Assembly (NCBI GenBank): GCA_016720145.1 | Contig: JADJXV010000003.1 | Location: forward strand, 372,001 to 436,000 | Length of the DNA: 64,000 bases | DNA from: Ignavibacteria bacterium | GTDB lineage: Bacteria; Bacteroidota; Ignavibacteria; Kapaibacteriales; UBA961 | Direction of reading: 5' to 3' | Part shown: piece after piece, positions 1 through 9,466 of the stretch | How positions within the stretch are numbered: the first letter of the stretch is position 1 | Layout of the letters: every line of letters starts with the position of its first letter | Notes under the pieces: model-generated | The model's database searches: none | Told to the model about the DNA's origin: nothing | What the model saw: only the letters and a program-made list of their open reading frames with translations | Made by a program: the position numbers and the translations under genes

Positions 1-1
1 C

Positions 2-775
2 GCGGACTATTTTGCTGAGAAAGGTATGAAATCAGTGGCGCTGCGGATTCTGACGAATATTGCTGAGATGGAACTCGAAAACCATCAATTATTACGGGTA
101 CTTGCGCACCGATTGTCACAGCTTGGTTATACTGATCTCGCCATTACTGTCTTTCGGGATGTGCTTGAAATGCGCGAGGAAGAACCGCAGTCCTACCGCG
201 ATCTCGCGCTCGCCCTCGCCGAGGACAAACAGTATCAGGCGGCGGCCGATACGCTCTATCGGGTGATTACTAAAAAGTGGGATTCACGGTTCTCTGAGGT
301 CGAGCTTATCGCCCTCAGCGAACTCAACCATGTGCTTTATCAAAGCAAAAACACCGTCAAGACTATCGGCTACGACCCGCGCCTCCTTGCCCACATGCCG
401 GTCGATGTGCGCGTCGTGCTCAATTGGGACGCCGACAACTGCGACATGGATCTCTGGGTTTTCGACCCGAATAATGAAAAGTGTTTTTATAGTAATCGCC
501 GCACGCGCATCGGCGGCATTCTCTCCCGCGATATGACGGGAGGATACGGTCCGGAAGAATTCCTGCTCAAGAAAGCATTACCCGGCAAATACAAAGTGCA
601 GGTGCAGTATTACGGCACACAGCAGCAAAAGGTAGCTGCTCCGACGACCATCCAGCTCGAACTCTACACCCGATACGCGACAGGCAAAGAAGAGAAAAAA
701 GAAATCACGATGCGCCTCAAAGACCAGAAGCAAGTGATTGATGTAGGGGAATTTATGTTTGTGGTTGATAAGTAA
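2..775 (+). CDS. C-terminal part of a VIT/VWA-type protein with TPR-like and DUF2135 regions (partial, 5' end outside window)
   Basis: The frame is open from the first complete codon at position 2, so the true start lies upstream and the ATG at 26 is probably internal. The visible 258 residues begin with helical TPR-like sequence (LRVLAHRLSQLGYTDLAITV, then QSYRDLALALAEDKQYQAAA) and end in a beta-rich domain with VRVVLNWDADNCDMDLWVFD and GGYGPEEFLLKKALPGKYKV, which resembles DUF2135 (YfaP family). In known proteins this domain closes large VIT/von Willebrand A proteins, but the VIT and VWA parts are not in the window. The gene stops at 775 and is followed by a palindromic repeat. Function in the cell is unknown; the family assignment rests on motif recognition only. 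Confidence 0.75.
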   Translation, partial: ADYFAEKGMKSVALRILTNIAEMELENHQLLRVLAHRLSQLGYTDLAITVFRDVLEMREEEPQSYRDLALALAEDKQYQAAADTLYRVITKKWDSRFSEVELIALSELNHVLYQSKNTVKTIGYDPRLLAHMPVDVRVVLNWDADNCDMDLWVFDPNNEKCFYSNRRTRIGGILSRDMTGGYGPEEFLLKKALPGKYKVQVQYYGTQQQKVAAPTTIQLELYTRYATGKEEKKEITMRLKDQKQVIDVGEFMFVVDK

Positions 776-806
776 TTTTCAAGAATAATGATTGATAAAA
801 AAGACT

Positions 807-899
807 TGTCATTCTGAACTTGTTTCAGAATCCCCGTGGCTGTTCTGTCGTGCTCGTGCCAACTGCTTGCGGAGATGCTGAAATTAATTCAGCATGACA
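807..899. repeat. Imperfect inverted repeat (REP/MITE-like palindromic element)
   Basis: The outer ends are TGTCATTCTGAAC (807-819) and TTCAGCATGACA (ending at 899), which are imperfect reverse complements; inner parts (TTTCAGAATC and GATGCTGAAA) also pair. The element is about 93 bp with no coding potential and lies just after the stop of the DUF2135 gene. Short elements with TGTCAT...ATGACA ends are common intergenic palindromes in many genomes. Only one copy was noticed in this window. Confidence 0.6.
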
Positions 900-1010
900 G
901 CGACCACAAATAGACTTCCCTAATTCACTACTTCACAAAAATTGTCTAAGCACCCAAATATCCTCCACATCAGCATTTCGGCTACGTATAATGACCGGAT
1001 CAATACAAGA

Positions 1011-1042
1011 AAGCCCTGCTACAAACACGTAGCAGGGCTTTT
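1011..1042. terminator. Perfect 12-bp hairpin, probable bidirectional terminator
   Basis: AAGCCCTGCTAC (1011-1022) and GTAGCAGGGCTT (1029-1040) pair perfectly around a 6-nt loop, with a short T run on the plus side and TTTC on the minus side. It sits 20 bp beyond the stop of the small minus-strand ORF at 1061-1234 and between converging transcription units, as a shared terminator would. Confidence 0.7.
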
Positions 1043-1060
1043 GACTATCTATTCAATATT

Positions 1061-1234
1061 TCAACGAATTGCGAACAGCGACAGTACAACCGGAGAGATA
1101 AACAAAAGACAAAATATGATTATCAATTCCCGAACATTACGTTGTTGATTCGGACCACCGAGGCGCTTGAAAAGAATAAACATACGACCAAAACCAAATA
1201 GGCAGAAGATGCCGACGATAAAATGGAGTATCAT
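1061..1234 (-). CDS. Small two-helix membrane protein (57 aa), hypothetical
   Basis: Translating the minus strand from the ATG at 1234 gives a 57-residue ORF beginning MILHFIVGIFCLFGFGRMFI and ending SPVVLSLFAIR before TGA. It has two hydrophobic segments (about residues 3-22 and 37-54) separated by a polar, basic, Gln/Asn-rich loop (KRLGGPNQQRNVRE). A perfect terminator hairpin lies directly downstream. No Shine-Dalgarno sequence is obvious. The family is not recognised; the clean amphipathic layout and the terminator suggest a real gene, but it could be a chance ORF. Confidence 0.5.
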   Translation of the reverse strand: MILHFIVGIFCLFGFGRMFILFKRLGGPNQQRNVRELIIIFCLLFISPVVLSLFAIR

Positions 1235-1295
1235 ACGAAAGTAAAAGTATTGGTTGATTGATTACGAATAGTGTTCGCATCTGTCGTGCAGGACA

Positions 1296-1319
1296 GAGGC
1301 GAATGCAATTCGCCCCTAC
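1296..1319. repeat. Short palindromic intergenic repeat
   Basis: GGCGAAT and ATTCGCC form 7-bp arms around GCA within GAGGCGAATGCAATTCGCCC. Short palindromes of this kind are common intergenic repeats in other bacteria. It lies just downstream of the cytochrome gene stop, between it and the small membrane ORF. Confidence 0.4.
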
Positions 1320-1360
1320 GTTGGGAAAATACGTCTATACGACAAACATTTCAAGAAAAA

Positions 1361-2356
1361 TTATTTCTTTCTCCGTGCTTTCCAATAATCATCTATCGGC
1401 TTGAATGGCCCGTACTTATGCTGATCCTGAGAGAAGGTATCGGCATAAGGACCAATCGGATAATCGACCGATTTGTCGGCGTGATTCGGATAAAGAATAT
1501 CATCCTCGTGGAAGTCAGGTCGTGGGTTCACCTGTTCATTATTGAGATACGCAGCAATATCGTATGCTTGTTCTTCGGTCACGTGTATCTTCGTAATGTC
1601 CATATCATTCGGCATGTTATTGCGAATAAAAGCAGCGAGCTTGCCGACTCTGTGCATACTCGAGCCAATCGAGTACGCATGTTCACCCCAGACAGGTGGA
1701 TATGTATACCCATAGCCCCCAGGCGCTTTAACTCCTTGACCATCAATACCATGGCAACGAGCGCATAATTGTGCATAATCAGCTTTCCCCTTTTGCCAGT
1801 CGGCTCTGCGATTCATCCAAGGAATACGATTAGGAATATCACCTTCGATTTTCATAGCGTTTTTATTACAATCCCATAACCATTTCAAGTACATGGCAAA
1901 AGCATTCATCTCTTTACTATTGAATGGGATAGCCTTTCCGAGGAGCGGACGTTCGATACAGTTATTCACCCTATCCTGAATCGTAAGAATATTCGACTCT
2001 CTTGCTCGATACTGCGGATAGCGAGCAACTGATGTAAATAGTGGCATACCAAAAGGTTTTGTGCCGCCATTGATGTGACAATTCCTACAATCTACTTCGT
2101 TGCCCGTCTGCTGCAATACTGTTCCTTTCGGACCGATCAATTTGTGTGTATTCATAAACAATTCTCTCCCGTAGAGAATAGCAACTTTTTCGGGTCCTTC
2201 GGATATGGCGGAGGTATCATAGACAGCAGTTTGAATACTGTCACTTGAAGTTTTGTAGATGGAATGTATGGAAGCCGGTTTTTCAGAAGTGTTACAACTT
2301 ACTATAAAACATGATGTTATAGTAAGTAAAAAGAATTGATATATTTTTTTTTGCAT
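1361..2356 (-). CDS. tsdA: Dihaem c-type cytochrome lipoprotein, TsdA-like thiosulfate dehydrogenase
   Basis: This 331-residue protein starts with a lipoprotein signal peptide (lipobox FIVSC, Cys21), so it is probably anchored in the periplasm. It carries two CXXCH haem sites, C90-RNC93-H94 and C198-ARC201-H202. Between them, YPQYRARESN and the DRVNNCIERP segment match the TsdA family, in which a cysteine serves as distal ligand of the active-site haem; Cys133 is the candidate here. Met248 in NNMP is a candidate ligand for haem 2. TsdA enzymes interconvert thiosulfate and tetrathionate. The next gene on the same strand region is a YeiH-type putative sulfate exporter, which fits a sulfur role. 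Direction of the reaction and true substrate cannot be told from sequence. Confidence 0.72.
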   Translation of the reverse strand: MQKKIYQFFLLTITSCFIVSCNTSEKPASIHSIYKTSSDSIQTAVYDTSAISEGPEKVAILYGRELFMNTHKLIGPKGTVLQQTGNEVDCRNCHINGGTKPFGMPLFTSVARYPQYRARESNILTIQDRVNNCIERPLLGKAIPFNSKEMNAFAMYLKWLWDCNKNAMKIEGDIPNRIPWMNRRADWQKGKADYAQLCARCHGIDGQGVKAPGGYGYTYPPVWGEHAYSIGSSMHRVGKLAAFIRNNMPNDMDITKIHVTEEQAYDIAAYLNNEQVNPRPDFHEDDILYPNHADKSVDYPIGPYADTFSQDQHKYGPFKPIDDYWKARRKK

Positions 2357-2366
2357 ATAATTTTTC

Positions 2367-2374
2367 CAAAACTA
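2367..2374 (-). promoter_or_regulatory. TAnnTTTG -7 element before the TsdA-like gene
   Basis: On the minus strand TAGTTTTG ends exactly 10 nt before the ATG at 2356. It matches the Bacteroidota -7 consensus TAnnTTTG. A clear -33 TTG at the usual distance is not seen. The spacing would give an almost leaderless mRNA. Confidence 0.4.
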
Positions 2375-2440
2375 ATGAGACAACGTACGTGTGTAGTGTC
2401 GATTACGTGATATGTTGAAGACAATAGTAGAGCTTTTACC

Positions 2441-3385
2441 TTACCCAATCGTTCCGAGAATTACCATCAACGAACCTGCTGAAATCACGACCCACAATAT
2501 CACTGCCAGTAGTAGCGGGCGCAGTCCGACCGATGCTATTGCTGAACGTGTCATTCCGGTACCAATCAAAAAGAGAGTTAACGTAAGTCCTTTTTTGGTA
2601 AGTAGTACCGCTACTGTTCCTACTGGAGCAATCACCGGGAAGAAGGTATTAATCGACATTGCAATCACATACCAGAGAATAAAATACGGTATAGAAATTT
2701 TCTTTCCCGATGTTTTGAAAGCAATTGCAGTTACAAATGAAACAGGAATTATCCACAATGCTCTTTCTAATTTGATAGTTGTAGCGATATGGAGAGCTTG
2801 CTGACCGAACTGCTGAGCAGCACCCACAACTGAACTCGTGTCATGGATTGCGAAGGCAGCCCACCAACCAAATTGCGTCTGTGACAGGTGCAGCATCTCA
2901 CCGAGCGGAGGAAAGATAAACAGTGCAAGTGCATTTAAAATGAATATAATACCAAGCGATACCGACATCTCCTTTTCATCTGCTTCGATGATCGGCGACA
3001 CGGCAGCGATTGCACTTCCGCCACAAATTGCCGTTCCGACTGAAAGCAACAAACCCGTTTTTTTTGAAATTGATAATACTTTGCCTAGCAGCAGACCTAA
3101 GAGTATCGTTCCGCTTATCGAACCAACAGTAAACAAAATCGCCGACTGCCCTGCCTCGGCTGCATCATAAAGGTTCATACCAAATCCAAGACCGACGACC
3201 GAAACTTGGAGAAGGAGTTTGGTAAATTTCGAAACTTGCTTTCCAAATGGATTACCAATGACTTGCGAGACAATTATACCGAGAAAAAGCGCAAGCGGAC
3301 TGCTGATAAATGGCATTAGACACAGAGCTGCGACAGCTACAAAGGTAATTTTCCGTGCACTGATATTTCCCACTGGAAGATTCAT
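2441..3385 (-). CDS. YeiH-family putative sulfate exporter, polytopic membrane protein
   Basis: The 314-residue protein is almost entirely hydrophobic helices, about ten, beginning ITFVAVAALCLMPFISSPLA. Signatures of the UPF0324/YeiH family (Cons_hypoth698) are visible: VGLGFGMNL, KTGLLLSVGTAICGGSAIAA, and WWAAFAIHDTSSVVGAAQQ. The family is annotated as a putative sulfate exporter on limited evidence; members often sit with sulfur-compound metabolism genes. Here it lies next to the TsdA-like cytochrome on the same strand, separated by 84 bp, and 7 bp after the porin-like gene's end on the 3' side, so co-transcription with neighbours is possible. Confidence 0.8.
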   Translation of the reverse strand: MNLPVGNISARKITFVAVAALCLMPFISSPLALFLGIIVSQVIGNPFGKQVSKFTKLLLQVSVVGLGFGMNLYDAAEAGQSAILFTVGSISGTILLGLLLGKVLSISKKTGLLLSVGTAICGGSAIAAVSPIIEADEKEMSVSLGIIFILNALALFIFPPLGEMLHLSQTQFGWWAAFAIHDTSSVVGAAQQFGQQALHIATTIKLERALWIIPVSFVTAIAFKTSGKKISIPYFILWYVIAMSINTFFPVIAPVGTVAVLLTKKGLTLTLFLIGTGMTRSAIASVGLRPLLLAVILWVVISAGSLMVILGTIG

Positions 3386-3392
3386 TGTTGAT

Positions 3393-4772
3393 TTAAAAAT
3401 TAAAATTCGTCACAAAATTAATATTCGCCAATCGCACTCGATTGATTATATATTTTTCATTTGAATGACTTTCACCGAGGAGACCTTTGTATGTTGTGAG
3501 AAGCTGCATATCGAGTCCTTGCAAAACCCCTGTAAACTTATATCGAATATCAACATTACAGTGATTATATGATGGAAGACCGTATTTATTCAAGCGGTAA
3601 TCGAGCACATCGGGCATGTAATAAAGACCGTAGGAGAGTTCGGCAGTTAGCCCCGGAGTTAGTTCATGGAGAATTGAACAATTGATTGCATTCACATTCC
3701 CGGCACCTTCGATTCGTTCACGTAACATAAACGTAAAGAACACATCACGTCCCCATTCTCGGGGGAAAAGCCAGCGGCCGTCGCCGGTGATACGGGTATA
3801 ATTGATGAGGAATCTCCATCCGGGTGCACTATATCCGAGCCGCGAACTAATCGAAAACGCACGTGAATTCGCCTGCATATATGTTTTTTGGGGGTCTGAA
3901 TTCCCTCCGTCGCCTATGGCAGTTTCGCCTGTTATTTGCAATGCAGACAATAGCTTATCTTGTTTTGATGACACCTCAACTTCAGCATTTACCTGTACCA
4001 ATCCACAATTGAACAAGCGATCGGCATGATAATCCCAGAACTGCACTTTGACTTCATCACTCACGGAAAATGTGTAACCCATATATGCGATCCATTTACT
4101 GTCAATGTTATTCGAATACTGAGCTTTTGTGCCGTCAGTATTTACTCCTGTCGGATTGATTCCGACTGTTTTTCCGATAGAATACCAGCCGTCGGTACTA
4201 CGAGGAGAAATCTGGGTGATGAATCCGGCATCAATGGCTGACCCTGTACTATTCCAATTTATAACAACTCCTTCGATGAATGTCGGACTCAGACGTCCGT
4301 CTTGTGGATTCAAAATTGGAGTGCGTACTACTTGTTTTCCAAGAATTGCAGTAAATTCCTTTGTTGAATACTTCATATACAAATTCTCCAATCGCATCAG
4401 ATATTTTCTGCTTATATCTTGTAAGTCAAACAATCCTACTTCGTATCTATTCTGTGTAGAGGTCGCTTTATCAGGAGTCGTGAGATCGGATGAGGCAAGA
4501 TTATACATAAAAAACCCACTTATTCCCACCTGTATATGAAAGATGGGAGCCGATTCGTATCCGATACCGAAGCCTAATCCATTGGCATAATAATCAGTTA
4601 GGCCGGAAGCATTATTCGTCATCATGAATAGATTTCGAACTCTCCCGTTTGCCTTTCCTTGATGAAGTAAATATCGCAAACTTGTCGTATCTGGAGAAAT
4701 GGTCGTACTTTTTTCTTGCGATACAGAAGGTACCTGAAGTAATAAAAATATGATAAATATATATTTTATCAT
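3393..4772 (-). CDS. Outer-membrane beta-barrel porin, OprD-like
   Basis: The start is set at the ATG at 4772, which gives a signal peptide (MIKYIFIIFLLLQVPSVSQ); a longer reading to 4868 would overlap the terminator at 4812-4847. The 459-residue mature region alternates aromatic and polar strands throughout and ends in a phenylalanine (NFVTNFNF), typical of outer-membrane barrels. Segments such as LENLYMKYSTKEFTAILGKQ and GRLSPTFIEGVVINW resemble OprD-family porins. The stop is 7 bp before the next start region of the YeiH gene, suggesting joint transcription. The substrate cannot be inferred. A different barrel family is possible. Confidence 0.6.
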   Translation of the reverse strand: MIKYIFIIFLLLQVPSVSQEKSTTISPDTTSLRYLLHQGKANGRVRNLFMMTNNASGLTDYYANGLGFGIGYESAPIFHIQVGISGFFMYNLASSDLTTPDKATSTQNRYEVGLFDLQDISRKYLMRLENLYMKYSTKEFTAILGKQVVRTPILNPQDGRLSPTFIEGVVINWNSTGSAIDAGFITQISPRSTDGWYSIGKTVGINPTGVNTDGTKAQYSNNIDSKWIAYMGYTFSVSDEVKVQFWDYHADRLFNCGLVQVNAEVEVSSKQDKLLSALQITGETAIGDGGNSDPQKTYMQANSRAFSISSRLGYSAPGWRFLINYTRITGDGRWLFPREWGRDVFFTFMLRERIEGAGNVNAINCSILHELTPGLTAELSYGLYYMPDVLDYRLNKYGLPSYNHCNVDIRYKFTGVLQGLDMQLLTTYKGLLGESHSNEKYIINRVRLANINFVTNFNF

Positions 4773-4811
4773 GCAATTGCGACTTATAAAAGAATATTCA
4801 AACTGAATAAA

Positions 4812-4847
4812 AAAACCTGTCGGATGCTTACAAGCCGGACAGGTTTT
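4812..4847 (-). terminator. Intrinsic terminator downstream of the OmpA-family gene
   Basis: Reading the minus strand, AAAACCTGTCCGG and CCGACAGGTTTT pair with one bulge, followed by a run of T. It lies 23-58 bp after the stop of the OmpA-family gene and before the porin start at 4772. Confidence 0.7.
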
Positions 4848-4869
4848 ATTTATGATACTATTGACCACA

Positions 4870-6822
4870 TTATTTTTTTAATCGGATACGCATGCTTCTA
4901 TTCAAAAACCGACCTTCAGGTGTCAATTCGGGGAATTTATCGGTCTCTGTTTCTGTGGAAATATTAAATTTATCACCGGAGAGTAAACGAATGTAATCTT
5001 CTGTCACTTTAGCGCGTTTTTGTGATAATTGCTGATTCCCGGTTCCCGAACCAAGCGCATCTGTGCTACCATACACTGTAATCGAAGTACCTGCCGGTAA
5101 TGGCTCAATCATTTGTTTGAGAAGGTCTTTATTCGATTGCGACAGTTCACTGCTATTATAGTCAAACCTCAATATTGCTTTGAAATTATCAACGTTTAAT
5201 TCAACCTGTTTATTCATGAGTGATGCAACGGGAATAGTTTTGCTTGCGGTTGCGTTCATTGAATAAACCTTTGCATCGGCAGTAAACGTAAACTCTTTCT
5301 GTTCATTAGAGATACGACACTTTAAAGGCAGACTCATCGAATTAGTAAGATTTTCTGTAATCGGTTTTTCAAGGCAATTGCTCGATAAGACTACTTTTTC
5401 GGTTGACGGTATATTTTGAGCATTAATAACAGCTGAAGCTATACCATTTACTTCTGAGTATTGATTACGGCTTACGTATTCTTGAAGTGGTGCATTCTGA
5501 ACGAGTATATCCACACGTCGATTTTCAATTCTACCCTCCGGGAAGTCCTGATTCGACGGATTACGGGGCATCAATGCACTTTTGCCTGAAATTTTACTCT
5601 GCTCGACTCCAAGACCAACTAATGCTTTCTTGACGGTTTCCATTCTTGCAGCAGCTAACTCTAATCCTTGAGGTTCATCTTCGGCACCACTCGTTGCTCC
5701 TTCAAGTACGATAGTCGCTTTAGGATTATTTTTCACAATTTTAGCAATTTGCGTCAGAATCTGTGTGTGATTTTCAACAGGATTCACATTCGACGTTTTT
5801 TGTATATCAGCGATATTTCTATCATATTTTTCAGGGAGTTCGGACGACTGTTTTTGGAAAAATACAGCATTAACCAGCGGCGGTGACGAGAGCAACTCAT
5901 TTCCTGAGTGTACTTCGCCTTGTATGTCTGTAATCTGCAGAGTCAGGATAGGTTTTGGCGGAGGTGGTGGTGGTGGCGGTGGCGGAGGCGGTGCCTGTGG
6001 TGGAGCGGGTTCTGCTTTTGTAGGCAATACACTGAATCTCAGTCCAAGCTCAATTCTGGCACCCATCATTTTCCAATCGGCGTCCGAGACGATATTGGAA
6101 AAATTGTAATCGACCAACACTTGTTGGGTAAAGAACGTGTTTGCGCCTATTTTGAGCATATTCTCGAGTCCGGCACTGAGTCCGTATCCCGTTGATTTCG
6201 TTGTTATTTGTCCTGCTGCAATTTGTCTGATCTGTGAATTTTTTTCTACAAATACGGCATTTTCCGGAGACACAATTGTTTCGTCTTGAATAAATGAAGC
6301 GGATATAGGAATTGCAAACCGAAATGCACCGACAGCACGGAGTGGACCGGAAAGAAAATTTGGTATGATGACCGCTCTAACCTCAGGCTGAATCTCAAGA
6401 TAGCCAAGTGTGGCATGTATTGCATTCTCAGTAGAAATGGTCGATGTAGTTTTAGTTATTGGGTCGAAGGATGAAAAATTTCCCGGCACAGTGAGCTTGC
6501 CGCTTCTGTCTGTATAGCCTATTCCCAACCCCAAAAAAGATGAAGAAGACAGTGGAATTTCGCCAAAAACAAATCCTGTAACGCCGGAACCGCTTCCTTT
6601 TTCGAATAATCCACAATCAGTAGTACCTTGAAAACTTTTAAAATTAGCCGAATAGGAGTGGAATGCAAATCCTACTTTGGGATGAATGGCGAATTTCTCG
6701 GAGGCGAGGGGTTCGACTTGTGCAACAGCTTTATATACAACCGTTTGCATAAGTATCGAGCTGCAGCACAGTAACAGTATTAACCGAATTTTGGTAAGTG
6801 GTAGCCAATATTTCATCAACAA
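4870..6822 (-). CDS. OmpA-family outer-membrane protein: N-terminal barrel, proline hinge, two OmpA-like domains
   Basis: The 650-residue protein has a signal peptide (MLMKYWLPLTKIRLILLLCC...), an N-terminal beta-barrel of the porin type (about residues 40-265), and a polyproline hinge of 12 consecutive prolines (about 275-292). Two OmpA-like peptidoglycan-binding domains follow: the first contains TIVLEGATSGAEDEPQGLEL, ARMETVKKAL and NRRVDILV (about 320-455), and the second AILRFDYNSSELSQSNKDLL, QKRAKVTEDYI and NRSMRIRLKK at the C-terminus. The likely role is tethering the outer membrane to peptidoglycan. Having two such domains in one chain is less usual than one. A TAnnTTTG promoter precedes it and a terminator follows it, so it looks monocistronic. 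Confidence 0.85.
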   Translation of the reverse strand: MLMKYWLPLTKIRLILLLCCSSILMQTVVYKAVAQVEPLASEKFAIHPKVGFAFHSYSANFKSFQGTTDCGLFEKGSGSGVTGFVFGEIPLSSSSFLGLGIGYTDRSGKLTVPGNFSSFDPITKTTSTISTENAIHATLGYLEIQPEVRAVIIPNFLSGPLRAVGAFRFAIPISASFIQDETIVSPENAVFVEKNSQIRQIAAGQITTKSTGYGLSAGLENMLKIGANTFFTQQVLVDYNFSNIVSDADWKMMGARIELGLRFSVLPTKAEPAPPQAPPPPPPPPPPPPKPILTLQITDIQGEVHSGNELLSSPPLVNAVFFQKQSSELPEKYDRNIADIQKTSNVNPVENHTQILTQIAKIVKNNPKATIVLEGATSGAEDEPQGLELAAARMETVKKALVGLGVEQSKISGKSALMPRNPSNQDFPEGRIENRRVDILVQNAPLQEYVSRNQYSEVNGIASAVINAQNIPSTEKVVLSSNCLEKPITENLTNSMSLPLKCRISNEQKEFTFTADAKVYSMNATASKTIPVASLMNKQVELNVDNFKAILRFDYNSSELSQSNKDLLKQMIEPLPAGTSITVYGSTDALGSGTGNQQLSQKRAKVTEDYIRLLSGDKFNISTETETDKFPELTPEGRFLNRSMRIRLKK

Positions 6823-6850
6823 ACTTTCGTAGTAATAATTTCACGTGCTG

Positions 6851-6884
6851 CAAATTTACAAGATTCCGTTTGACCGAAACTCAA
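6851..6884 (-). promoter_or_regulatory. Bacteroidota-type promoter for the OmpA-family gene
   Basis: On the minus strand TTG (6882-6884) is followed after 23 nt by TAAATTTG (6851-6858), matching the TTG...TAnnTTTG consensus at the upper end of the usual spacing. The start codon at 6822 is 28 nt further on. Confidence 0.5.
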
Positions 6885-6961
6885 AATATTTACAATTTGC
6901 AGTGAATAATGTTAAAAAACACAGTCATATCAATTAATAACATTCCAAAGAGGATACTGTC

Positions 6962-9417
6962 ATGGTAGAATTATTCATCTTGATTTGTCTCGTTCTATCG
7001 ATTATTGCTCTTGTAACCTCCTCGAATTCCAACGCTAAACTCTCCTATAAATTACTCGTAATAGAAAAAGAACTCGCCAAACTACGTGACCAAATTCGTA
7101 CTTTGGGAGATCGTACAAGTACAGAAAAGGTAACTTCAATTCTTGAAACAAAATCTCAAACTTCTACCTCTACCACACCGACTGATGCTTTTCAAACCGC
7201 AGAGAGTACTTCGCCATTACAACCCGATGATTTACATGCACTTGACAAGACTGAATTGAATGATGTAACAGATGGTGGCGAACACCAAATACCGCTGTCT
7301 ATCCAACCTGAATCCACTCCATCGACAGCCGGAAAGCCACATCAACCCTTCTCTCAAAAACAAGAATATGTACCGCCAAAGCCACGTTCACGAGGTGAAC
7401 TCGAAGCGCTCATCGGAGGGAAACTCCTCAATCGAATCGGCGCGATTGCAATGATCATAGCAGTGGGATTTTTCCTAAAGTATGCCTTTGATAATAATTG
7501 GATTAACGAATGGACGCGTGTGACTATGGGCGCGGCATTTGGTGTAGGAATGCTGTTTTTGGCAGGATATTTCCACCGAAAAGAGCTCACGGTATTTTCT
7601 CAAGGAATTGTCGGAGTTGGAATTTCGAGCTTGTATTTATCAGTTTATGCGGCGTATAACTTTTATCAGCTCATGCCTCAGCTTCCGGCATTTGTACTTA
7701 TGATGGCAGTTACTGTCATTGCGTTTCTCCAAGCTATGAAATACAACTCACTTGCAGCGGCTGTGATGGCGACAGTCGGTGGATTTTTAACACCTATTCT
7801 CCTGCCGACGCCACAGCCGAATGAAGTAGGTCTTTTTACATATTTAGCTCTCTTGGATGTAGGTATTATGATCCTAGTCGTGGCAAAAGATCGGTGGGTA
7901 CTGATCGAGCATTTAGCAAGATTTGCAACGTATCTTCTTTATTTTTCATGGTTTCAGGAATACTACCAGCCAAGCGATTTAGCGCCGACGCTCTTTCATT
8001 TGACGCTCTTTTGGGCGCTGTTTTTTGCCGGTGAATTTTATAAATTATATTCCCAAAAGGACACTCATCGCATATTGATGACTCTTGGCTCAGTGATGAA
8101 TGCACTAGCATTTTCGTTGGGCTAATGATGATGATTGATGGTACGTATCACGAACATTCCGGTTGGGTGACGCTTATGCTTGGTGCAGTGTATTTTGGGG
8201 CGTATCAAGTGTTACGCAAACAAGGCAAGAGTGATAAGCTCCTTGAAATTCATTATCTTCTCGCGGCGATCACACTGCTTATTATTGCTACCGGACTGCA
8301 ATTCAAGCAATATGACCTTGTAGCAGCTTGGTCAATTCAGGCAGCAATATTGCTGTGGTGTGGAGTGAGGTGGCGTCTGAGATTTGTGATTAGTACAGGG
8401 CTTGTACTTTACGGTTTGGTATTTTTTCAATTACTTGTTTGCAGAACGTTCCCAACCTATGATTACACATCATATTACCACTTTATCTTCAATGAGCGGA
8501 GTTTTGGAATGTGGGCAATTATTCTGTCGCTTTTTGGTGCGTCAATTGTGATACAAAGATTCGAGGAGAGTTCGTTTAAGGATATTGTTAAATACGGACT
8601 TACCTACGGATGGATTGCAGTACTTTTTGCGTGGCTCACGGTTGAGACAAATGATTATTTCGGCATGTATATCAATTATAATAATGCTGTCGAAGTATGG
8701 ACTCGAACGCATTATTACTTAGAAATGGCATTTGGGTTTGTGTGGGGCAGTTATGGATTATTACTTTTGGTAGGTGCAAGGTGGCGCAAGAACATAATGA
8801 TCATACATGCGAGCATAATTGTATCTCTCATTGCATTTTTTGGTGTAGGCATTAACTCTCTCATGTATAAGCCGATTATGGATTTTGTATTGGTCAATAA
8901 TATACGTGCCGGACTGCTTCTATACACAATAATGATTTTTGCAATGCAATTGAATTTAATCAGACGATATCCGAGTGCACAGCGCGTTATTGTGCAGGCA
9001 TTTGGGGTTGGAATTTTGCTCTTGATATTCGAACTCATCACAGTGGAAACATTTTCGTACTACGAACACAAAATCATCGCTTTTCGTAATCAAACAGGCG
9101 CAAATTATTATGATTCGAATTACATGATAGCACTTAATAATACCAGGCAACTTATGCTATCGGTCGTGTGGCTTGTGTATTCAATACTTATGATGGTGAT
9201 TGGATTTTGGAGAAAAAATCGTGGACTTCGGATTGCATCTATTGTTTTATCCGGAATTGTCATTCTCAAGGTGTTTATATTTGACCTGCATTTTTTGACC
9301 ATGCTCAATCGTATCATTTCTTTTTTTGGATTAGGTGTTATTTTGCTGTTAACATCGTATATTTACCAAAGATACAAGCATGTTTTATTAGCAGATGAAC
9401 TAAAAAACGATGAATAG
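6962..9417 (+). CDS. DUF2339 multi-spanning membrane protein, split by an apparent frameshift at about 8112-8125
   Basis: Two adjacent frames, 6962-8125 and 8125-9417, together make an 817-residue protein of normal DUF2339 length. The N-terminus has one transmembrane helix and a coiled coil (LLVIEKELAKLRDQIRTLGD), then a Ser/Thr-rich linker, then about 20 or more membrane helices beginning at GGKLLNRIGAIAMIIAVGFF. The first frame ends ALAFSLG-stop and the second starts MMMIDGT in TAATG. Adding one T to the TTTT at 8111-8114 gives an uninterrupted hydrophobic helix ALAFFVGLMMMIDG, so a consensus error is more likely than two genes. SD-like AGAGGA precedes the ATG. DUF2339 proteins have no established function; a role at the inner membrane or cell envelope is inferred. 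Confidence 0.8.
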
Positions 9418-9466
9418 GAAAGTTCAACTCTACAGTTACTGTAATTATTTAATTTAGAAGATAGAT

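Noticed and set aside
4773..4868. Longer N-terminus for the porin-like protein (start at 4868)
   Set aside because: It would run through the intrinsic terminator at 4812-4847 and lacks a signal peptide at its N-terminus.
5908..6195. Plus-strand Gly-rich ORF opposite the OmpA-family gene
   Set aside because: The glycines come from the complement of the polyproline hinge; it is a shadow of the real gene.
8111..8127. TAATG overlap in DUF2339 as programmed or translationally coupled two-gene arrangement
   Set aside because: Restoring one T in TTTT gives a continuous hydrophobic helix and a normal-length protein, and other genes here show the same error type, so a real coupled pair is unlikely.
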